Shown here: piece after piece, positions 6,441-10,619 of the stretch | How the letters are laid out: every line of letters starts with the position of its first letter | Numbering within the stretch: position 1 is the stretch's first letter | NCBI GenBank assembly: GCA_023396665.1 | Contig: JAEWVL010000342.1 | Span: 1 to 10,619 of the forward strand | Direction of reading: 5' to 3' | DNA from: Spirochaetota bacterium | GTDB lineage: Bacteria > Spirochaetota > UBA4802 > JAFGJZ01 | DNA: 10,619 bases | The notes under the pieces: generated by a model | Databases searched by the model: none | Told to the model about the DNA's origin: nothing | Seen by the model: only the letters and a program-made list of their open reading frames with translations | Made by a program: the position numbers and the translations under genes

Positions 6441-6460
6441 GTGGTGAGCTTGTCGAACCA
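6441..6460. repeat. Short dispersed-repeat-like sequence (REP-type)
   Basis: The 20 bases GTGGTGAGCTTGTCGAACCA match, from memory, a widely scattered extragenic motif of many environmental bacterial genomes, with a core of GAGCTTGTCGAAC. It ends in TGGT/ACCA inverted termini. It sits directly behind the GH10 terminator, a typical place for such elements. Only one copy is in the window, so its repeat status rests on recognition and not on copies seen here. Confidence 0.5.
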
Positions 6461-6630
6461 TTACCTAAACCGCAAGTAAACCTCTCATATCGTTACTTTT
6501 GCAAGGAACAAAAGCCTGTAATACATCAGTACATTAAAACAACTTCAGAGACCCAATAATAGTTAGAACCAGAATTCTCAGCTCTTTTTCATCGGAATAA
6601 TTCTCATTTCAGTTTGTTTGGAAAAAAAAC

Positions 6631-6659
6631 TAAATAATAATGATTATCATTATTATTTA
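6631..6659. promoter_or_regulatory. Fur-family operator, 29-bp perfect palindrome
   Basis: Fourteen bases on each side of T6645 are exactly complementary. The core TAATGATTATCATTA (6638-6652) matches the 19-bp Fur box (GATAATGATAATCATTATC) at nearly all positions. The palindrome ends one base before the -35 of the peroxiredoxin promoter, so a bound dimer would hinder RNA polymerase. The pattern fits Fur better than the B. subtilis-type PerR box, but Fur, PerR and Zur sites are related. The regulator cannot be assigned from the site alone. Confidence 0.85.
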
Positions 6660-6660
6660 C

Positions 6661-6689
6661 TTGACAACAAGTCAGATTCAATCTATTGT
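6661..6689 (+). promoter_or_regulatory. Sigma-70 promoter of the peroxiredoxin gene
   Basis: A perfect TTGACA (6661-6666) is followed after exactly 17 bases by TATTGT (6684-6689). Transcription would start near 6696, leaving a leader of about 145 bases before ATG 6842. The Fur-type palindrome directly upstream makes this a controlled promoter. A second possible -10, TATACT at 6754-6759, lacks a good -35. Confidence 0.75.
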
Positions 6690-6801
6690 CTTTGCAGATC
6701 AGAGATTTAAGCCGCTTTTTCGCATGAAAAAATAATTTTCTGTAAAAAGTGAGTATACTACACTCATGCGCCCGCTTCTTACAGTTCTGATCGGATAGTG
6801 C

Positions 6802-6819
6802 TACCGTTTTATAACGGTA
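6802..6819 (+). other. Hairpin in the peroxiredoxin leader before the SD
   Basis: TACCGTT (6802-6808) and AACGGTA (6813-6819) form a perfect seven-base-pair stem with loop TTAT, ending 12 bases before the GGAGG at 6832-6836. It may influence translation start or be incidental. It has no T run and is not a terminator. Confidence 0.4.
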
Positions 6820-6841
6820 AGATTAATGATTGGAGGACAAA

Positions 6842-7492
6842 ATGGAACAACACGTATCAATGCCGCTTCTCGGAGACACTTTTCCCGATCTTTCCGTACA
6901 AACAACTCACGGACCGATGAACATTCCCGGCGATCTTAAAGGCTCCTGGTTTATTCTTTTCAGCCATCCGGCAGATTTCACGCCTGTTTGCACCACCGAG
7001 TTCGTCGCTTTTCAGAAACGATTTGATGAGTTTGAAAAACTGAAATGCAAATTAATCGGAATGTCCGTTGACCAGATTTTTTCGCATATAAAATGGGTCG
7101 AGTGGATCAAGGAAAAACTCGGCATAGAAATCAAGTTTCCCATTGTTGCGGCAAATGACGCGGTTGCCATGAAACTCGGCATGCTTCATCCCGGTAAGGG
7201 CACAAACACCGTTCGCGCGGTATTCATCGTTGACCCTGAAGGCAAGATTCGTCTGATCATGTATTACCCGCAGGAAATCGGACGTAATATGGATGAGGTT
7301 GTGCGTGCGGTTAAGGCTTTGCAGGTTTCAGACGCACAGGGTGCTGTGCCGGCCGGTTGGCCCGATAACGAGCTTATCAAAGACAGGATCATCGTTCCAC
7401 CTGCGAACAGCGTAAAACTTGCAGAAGAACGACTGAAAGACAAATCACTCGAATGCTTCGACTGGTGGTTCTGTCACAAGCCCTTGAAATAG
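6842..7492 (+). CDS. Prx6-type peroxiredoxin (archaeal-like C-terminus)
   Basis: The 216-residue cytoplasmic enzyme reduces peroxides through a peroxidatic cysteine. The active site is P43-x3-T47-x2-C50 in HPADFTPVC, with Arg125 in NTVRAVF completing the conserved P/T/C/R set. The long C-terminal domain after residue 165 (PAGWPDNELIKDRIIVPP) marks the Prx6/1-Cys group. It also carries two cysteines, 205 and 211, in ECFDWWFCHK. That pair resembles the C207/C213 pair of the Aeropyrum pernix enzyme, so disulfide chemistry beyond a true 1-Cys mechanism is possible. ATG 6842 is chosen because GGAGG at 6832-6836 precedes it; a TTG at 6830 would overlap that site. It stands alone with its own promoter and Fur-type operator, which suggests control by iron or peroxide. 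Reductant unknown. Confidence 0.95.
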   Translation: MEQHVSMPLLGDTFPDLSVQTTHGPMNIPGDLKGSWFILFSHPADFTPVCTTEFVAFQKRFDEFEKLKCKLIGMSVDQIFSHIKWVEWIKEKLGIEIKFPIVAANDAVAMKLGMLHPGKGTNTVRAVFIVDPEGKIRLIMYYPQEIGRNMDEVVRAVKALQVSDAQGAVPAGWPDNELIKDRIIVPPANSVKLAEERLKDKSLECFDWWFCHKPLK

Positions 7493-7613
7493 TTATTGAA
7501 ATCTCGATTAACACATCATGGCAACTCTCACCTCGAATAGTTCCAATGAAAACGGGGTTATGATCATTGCCGATGCCGATTATTCGGGCTTATCAATTGT
7601 TATGAGATAATTC

Positions 7614-7656
7614 TCCGGTTTAGTGTTCTGATGCCAATGCACGGCACTAAACCGGA
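7614..7656. repeat. Perfect 12-bp inverted repeat between convergent genes
   Basis: TCCGGTTTAGTG (7614-7625) and CACTAAACCGGA (7645-7656) are exact complements around a 19-base loop. It lies in the 220-base space between the convergent peroxiredoxin and M14 peptidase genes. No T tract follows on either strand, so it is not a standard intrinsic terminator. It could still halt transcription or protect 3' ends in either direction. I see nothing else of note in this gap. Confidence 0.6.
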
Positions 7657-7712
7657 ATTACACCTTTCCTCCGGAAACGGATTATTGATCCGCTGAACAA
7701 CGAAGATTGAAG

Positions 7713-8915
7713 CTACAGGGCACTGGCGCTGCCGTAGCTCTGTGATTCGTCATCGGGATCGATATACGTGAGTGTATACTCTCCGGCGGGCACGAGAATG
7801 TGACAGTAGCCGGATTCCCGTACAAACGAAAAAGGAGTAAAGGGAAGCGGATCTTTCGGCTCGGACTGTACGCGGGATATTTTTTCGGCGAGAACTTTTG
7901 TTCCCGCTTTGATTGCTGCAGTGGGCTGAATATGTATCCCCCCTTCACATACAGTGATAAGGGATGAAAGGGCTTCTTTATGATAGCCCCATACACGCTC
8001 AAGTTGCGACGAGCTCAGGTCGCTTACGCCCTGTCGCATGTCGAGTTCTATTGTATGCGCCACTGTGCCGTAATTGTAGTAATACCAGTCTCCAATACTG
8101 CCATACACGGGATACCAGTCAAAACCTTCTATCGATGTGAAGCCGGCCCCTCCGGCCTTTTGCACAAGCTGCGCATAGCTGTCACCGCTTTGTTTGATGA
8201 GCGAATACGCCGGACAATAGAGCGAAATGAATTCTTCTAATGTATATGACTGGGGCGTTCCCCCCGAATTCCGGGTTCCGGCATAATCCCAAAGAGTCGA
8301 AATGCAGAAAGCTCCGGTATGAAAACTGATCAAAAGCGAATACAGATAATCCGCCTCAGCGGCGATATGCTGCGATTCGACTTCGCTCAGGGGAGTCTCT
8401 CCGGACACATCTGTGTGTTGCCAGGTAAAAGGGAAATTTCTGTTCAGGTCGACGCCGTTTTTCGTATACCGTTCATTAGCATCAAGGCCGTGAGGATTCA
8501 TGACCGGATAAAAAACTATCTCAAGCCCGGTGCCGAAATCGCTTTCTTCTGCGGCTCTCTCGATCATTTTGAGCGTGATATAGACAGAAAGCTGCTCATT
8601 GCCGTGAATACCGCCGACAACAAGAATCCGCGGGACGTCAGCACTCGCTCTTTTGAGGCTGACACTGAACAGATTAGCCCCGGCACTCTCACTGTATTTC
8701 AAATCGCTATCTGAACATATTTCAATACAATAGTCGCGGGCATTTTCTGTCGAGGTCCAGGAATTTTCAGGTGTCAGATAATCGTTTCGCTTATCATCAT
8801 CACAGGAATAAAATAACAGGCAAAGCAAAAGCAGTGAAAAAACAAGAGCAGTAAAGCGGAGATATCCCTTTTTTCTGCGGGCATTTTGCTGAAAAATTTC
8901 CGAATACGGGTTCAT
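7713..8915 (-). CDS. M14-family zinc carboxypeptidase-like lipoprotein
   Basis: The 400-residue precursor has a basic N-terminus (RRKK), a hydrophobic stretch and a loose lipobox F-Y-S-C with Cys38 as probable anchor, followed by DDDKRND. The peptidase domain (about 75-320) shows the M14 zinc ligands His104 and Glu107 in GGIHGNEQ and His199 in SFHTG. It also has the substrate-binding Asn158-Arg159 in GVDLNRNFP and the catalytic Glu290 in HTIELD. All are in order, so activity is likely. Residues 325-400 look like a small beta-rich C-terminal domain (LVPAGEYTLTYIDP), as in regulatory-like tails. The substrate could be proteins or peptidoglycan peptides. ATG 8915 is chosen for AAGGAGT (complement of 8921-8927), which overlaps the mnmE stop codon. 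The gene follows mnmE by ten bases, so it is very likely co-transcribed. Confidence 0.9.
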   Translation of the reverse strand: MNPYSEIFQQNARRKKGYLRFTALVFSLLLLCLLFYSCDDDKRNDYLTPENSWTSTENARDYCIEICSDSDLKYSESAGANLFSVSLKRASADVPRILVVGGIHGNEQLSVYITLKMIERAAEESDFGTGLEIVFYPVMNPHGLDANERYTKNGVDLNRNFPFTWQHTDVSGETPLSEVESQHIAAEADYLYSLLISFHTGAFCISTLWDYAGTRNSGGTPQSYTLEEFISLYCPAYSLIKQSGDSYAQLVQKAGGAGFTSIEGFDWYPVYGSIGDWYYYNYGTVAHTIELDMRQGVSDLSSSQLERVWGYHKEALSSLITVCEGGIHIQPTAAIKAGTKVLAEKISRVQSEPKDPLPFTPFSFVRESGYCHILVPAGEYTLTYIDPDDESQSYGSASAL

Positions 8916-8925
8916 CTGCAACTCC

Positions 8926-10284
8926 TTATTTGCCGACACAAAAACGCGAGAAAATCGAACCAAGCACGTCGTCGGGCACTATTCTGCCGGTAATGGACTC
9001 AAGTGTTTCGATGACACGGTCAAATTCAAGCGCAACAATCTCGTCAGGCACCTCTGCGTCGATCGATGCGGCCGCATCCAGGCAAAACGCGGCCCCCTTT
9101 TCAAGTAACATAATAATTCGGGCATCGGCAAGATAGGAATATTCACCCGAAGGAAGGGAAGATCTCATTTTTTCGCGAATGCGATTTTCGAGTGCGGAGA
9201 AATTCGTACCGAGTTTCGCCGAAATCGCGACGAGTTCGCCGAAACGCCCGGCAGCCTCACCGAAGCCGCCCGCAGCCGGACAATCAGACTTGTTCAGAAC
9301 ACCGATACATTTTTCCGCATCGGCCAATTCGGCGATTTGCCGGTCCAGATCGGTATAACCGGTCGAATTGTCGAAAAGCAAAAGCACGATGTGCGCTCCC
9401 GCGAGCGACTGTTTTGATTTTTCTATACCGATTTGCTCAATCGCATCGGCAGTGGGGCGTATTCCCGCCGTATCCATTATATTCAGGCGAACACCGTCAA
9501 TCTGCATCGATTCTATTATTACATCCCTTGTTGTTCCGGGAATATCTGAGACGATCGCACGCTCTTTGTTGATCAGCAGATTTAGCAGACTGGATTTTCC
9601 CGAGTTAGGTTTGCCGATTATTGCGAGATCTATGCCCTGCCGAATCCGCTCACCCGCACGGCAACGCGCCGCAATCTCGCGTATTTCTTCGCCGAGATCG
9701 AGAATCAGACGACGCAAGATGTCACGGCTGACGAAGGCGATATCCTCTGTGGAAAAATCTATTCCAGCTTCGATATCTGCCCTGGCGGTGATCAGCCTGT
9801 CTCGGAGTGATTCGATTTTTTTTCGAAGCAAGCCGTGCATCTGCGCCAGTGCGGAATCGATTTCCCAGGCACTGCGCGCGCTGATGATCTGGTTGACGGC
9901 CTCGGCGGCGGTAAGATCGATCTTGCCGTTGAGAAATGCGCGTTGTGTGAATTCGCCGGGCAGCGCGTATCTGGCGCAGCCGGATTCGCAGGCGAGTGTG
10001 ATTATTTTCTGAACGATGAGGGGGTTTCCGTGGCAGGAAATCTCGACGAGATCCTGTCCGGTGTAAGAACGGGGGGATTCGAACCAGGTCAATACCACAT
10101 CGTCGATGACATTGCCGTTTTGATCGGCAATGACACCGTGTATCGCCGTGGCATGACACAAAGCCGTATGCCGAGAAAAGAAGCTGCGGGCGAATGAAAG
10201 CGCCCCGCCGCCGCTTATGCGTATTAACGCAATTGCCGAATGGAAAGGAGCGCTTGCGGGGGCACATATTGTCTCGGATAACAT
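8926..10284 (-). CDS. mnmE: tRNA modification GTPase MnmE
   Basis: MnmE works with MnmG to make the 5-carboxymethylaminomethyl (or related) group on wobble uridine 34 of certain tRNAs, using GTP, a folate and FAD. The 452 residues are the normal length. An N-terminal folate-binding domain (IALIRISG at 18-25, SYTGQDLVEISCHGNP) is followed by the helical region. The inserted G domain comes next: P-loop GKPNSGKS (224-231), GTTRD (250-254), DTAG (271-274) and NKSD (331-334). The protein ends in FCVGK with the conserved Cys449. The start ATG overlaps the jag stop codon by one base (TGATG), which suggests translational coupling. No key residue is missing. Confidence 0.98.
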   Translation of the reverse strand: MLSETICAPASAPFHSAIALIRISGGGALSFARSFFSRHTALCHATAIHGVIADQNGNVIDDVVLTWFESPRSYTGQDLVEISCHGNPLIVQKIITLACESGCARYALPGEFTQRAFLNGKIDLTAAEAVNQIISARSAWEIDSALAQMHGLLRKKIESLRDRLITARADIEAGIDFSTEDIAFVSRDILRRLILDLGEEIREIAARCRAGERIRQGIDLAIIGKPNSGKSSLLNLLINKERAIVSDIPGTTRDVIIESMQIDGVRLNIMDTAGIRPTADAIEQIGIEKSKQSLAGAHIVLLLFDNSTGYTDLDRQIAELADAEKCIGVLNKSDCPAAGGFGEAAGRFGELVAISAKLGTNFSALENRIREKMRSSLPSGEYSYLADARIIMLLEKGAAFCLDAAASIDAEVPDEIVALEFDRVIETLESITGRIVPDDVLGSIFSRFCVGK

Positions 10285-10619
10285 CAGCGTTTCGGAAAAA
10301 CTTTAACTTTTCGGTAGATCCCCTGTCCTTCGCTGCGGGTCATGACCCTGTTGTCATTCTGCAGTGTAAGATGAACAAGCCTGCGCTCGAAGGGATTCAT
10401 CGGTTCAAGCGTGATGGGTTTTCCGGAGCGAGCCACCTTTGCGGCGACCTCTTTTGACATGTTTTTCAGCGCCCGTTCGCGTTTGGAGCGATAGCCCTCT
10501 ATGTCGAGTATGATCTTCTTGTCGGTTCCATTCTGCTGATTGACGATGAGATTGAGCAGAAACTGAATCGATTCGAGGGTTTTTCCCCTTTTGCCGATTA
10601 TGAGTCCGGAATCAGCGCA
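10284..10619 (-). CDS. jag: Jag (KhpB-like) RNA-binding protein, C-terminal part (partial)
   Basis: The last 111 codons are read in from the right edge. They include the KH-domain GKRG loop (window residues 9-12 in GLIIGKRGKTLESIQFLLN), then DIEGYRSKRERAL. The R3H domain follows with MNPFERRLVHLTLQND, in which the Arg-x3-His signature is Arg79 and His83. The tail SEGQGIYRKVKVFPKR is also typical. Jag is a small RNA-binding protein linked to YidC and the cell envelope. The yidC-jag-mnmE order is common near rnpA-rpmH in many bacteria, so yidC is expected just outside the window. The N-terminal Jag domain and start are missing here. The stop TGA overlaps the mnmE ATG. Confidence 0.95.
   Translation of the reverse strand, partial: CADSGLIIGKRGKTLESIQFLLNLIVNQQNGTDKKIILDIEGYRSKRERALKNMSKEVAAKVARSGKPITLEPMNPFERRLVHLTLQNDNRVMTRSEGQGIYRKVKVFPKR

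Noticed and set aside
6216..6461. Minus-strand open frame beginning MVRQAHH
   Set aside because: Its start lies in the dispersed-repeat-like motif and the rest is antisense to the GH10 gene; such peptides are known artefacts of this repeat.
6573..6606. Direct repeat AATTCTCA (6573-6580 and 6599-6606) as a transposition footprint
   Set aside because: No terminal inverted repeats or transposase remnant lies between; low-complexity AT-rich sequence explains it.
6830..6841. TTG start four codons earlier for the peroxiredoxin
   Set aside because: It would place the start on top of the GGAGG that serves ATG 6842, and leave no SD of its own.
9368..10012. A 214-codon plus-strand open frame opposite mnmE
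   Set aside because: It is Ser/Arg/Ile-rich with no recognisable domain and lies fully antisense to well-conserved mnmE.
1..10619. CRISPR array, tRNA/rRNA genes, phage or toxin-antitoxin module
   Set aside because: No regularly spaced repeats, no cloverleaf or rRNA-like sequence, and no recognisable phage or toxin proteins were seen on either strand.

Overview
The window is a chromosomal stretch of ordinary bacterial gene density. It holds nine complete protein-coding genes and two partial ones cut by the window edges. There are no tRNA or rRNA genes, no CRISPR array and no insertion sequence. The likely source is a spirochaete, possibly Leptospira-related. The reasons are the jag-mnmE gene order, four probable lipoproteins with loose lipoboxes (ISAC, AGGC, LAGC, FYSC), and an HD-GYP-like protein whose N-terminal region resembles spirochaetal relatives. 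This placement is an inference; another mid-GC Gram-negative is possible.

Left part (1-1420, plus strand): the last 24 codons of a phenylacetate-CoA ligase-like gene (1-75) are followed by a tandem-ACT protein (152-577), a common pairing in aryl-acid/aromatic amino acid metabolism. After a 370-base AT-rich gap comes an unrecognised acidic lipoprotein (948-1370), closed by a strong, probably bidirectional terminator (1390-1419).

Middle (1470-4962, minus strand): reading leftwards from 4962, a degenerate HD-GYP-like protein, a malic enzyme of the short bacterial type, and an isochorismatase-fold hydrolase. The HD-GYP-like gene has a run of eight G where its ribosome binding site should be.

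Centre right (5128-7492, plus strand): a 77-residue cysteine-rich lipoprotein with mirror-symmetric cysteine spacing sits 23 bases before a GH10 xylanase-like lipoprotein, probably in one transcript. The divergent gap before this pair contains nested inverted repeats. After a terminator and a short dispersed-repeat-like sequence comes a 29-bp perfect Fur-type palindrome touching a good sigma-70 promoter. These drive a Prx6-type peroxiredoxin, which looks like a metal- or peroxide-regulated antioxidant unit.

Right part (7713-10619, minus strand): jag (partial), mnmE and an M14 zinc carboxypeptidase-like lipoprotein follow each other with a 1-base overlap and a 10-base gap. The peptidase appears to be a lineage-specific rider on a conserved housekeeping operon. 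I see no large undescribed multi-gene system. The best leads are the cysteine-symmetric lipoprotein with its xylanase partner, the Fur-type operator, and the metal-site-depleted HD-GYP protein with its G-tract.
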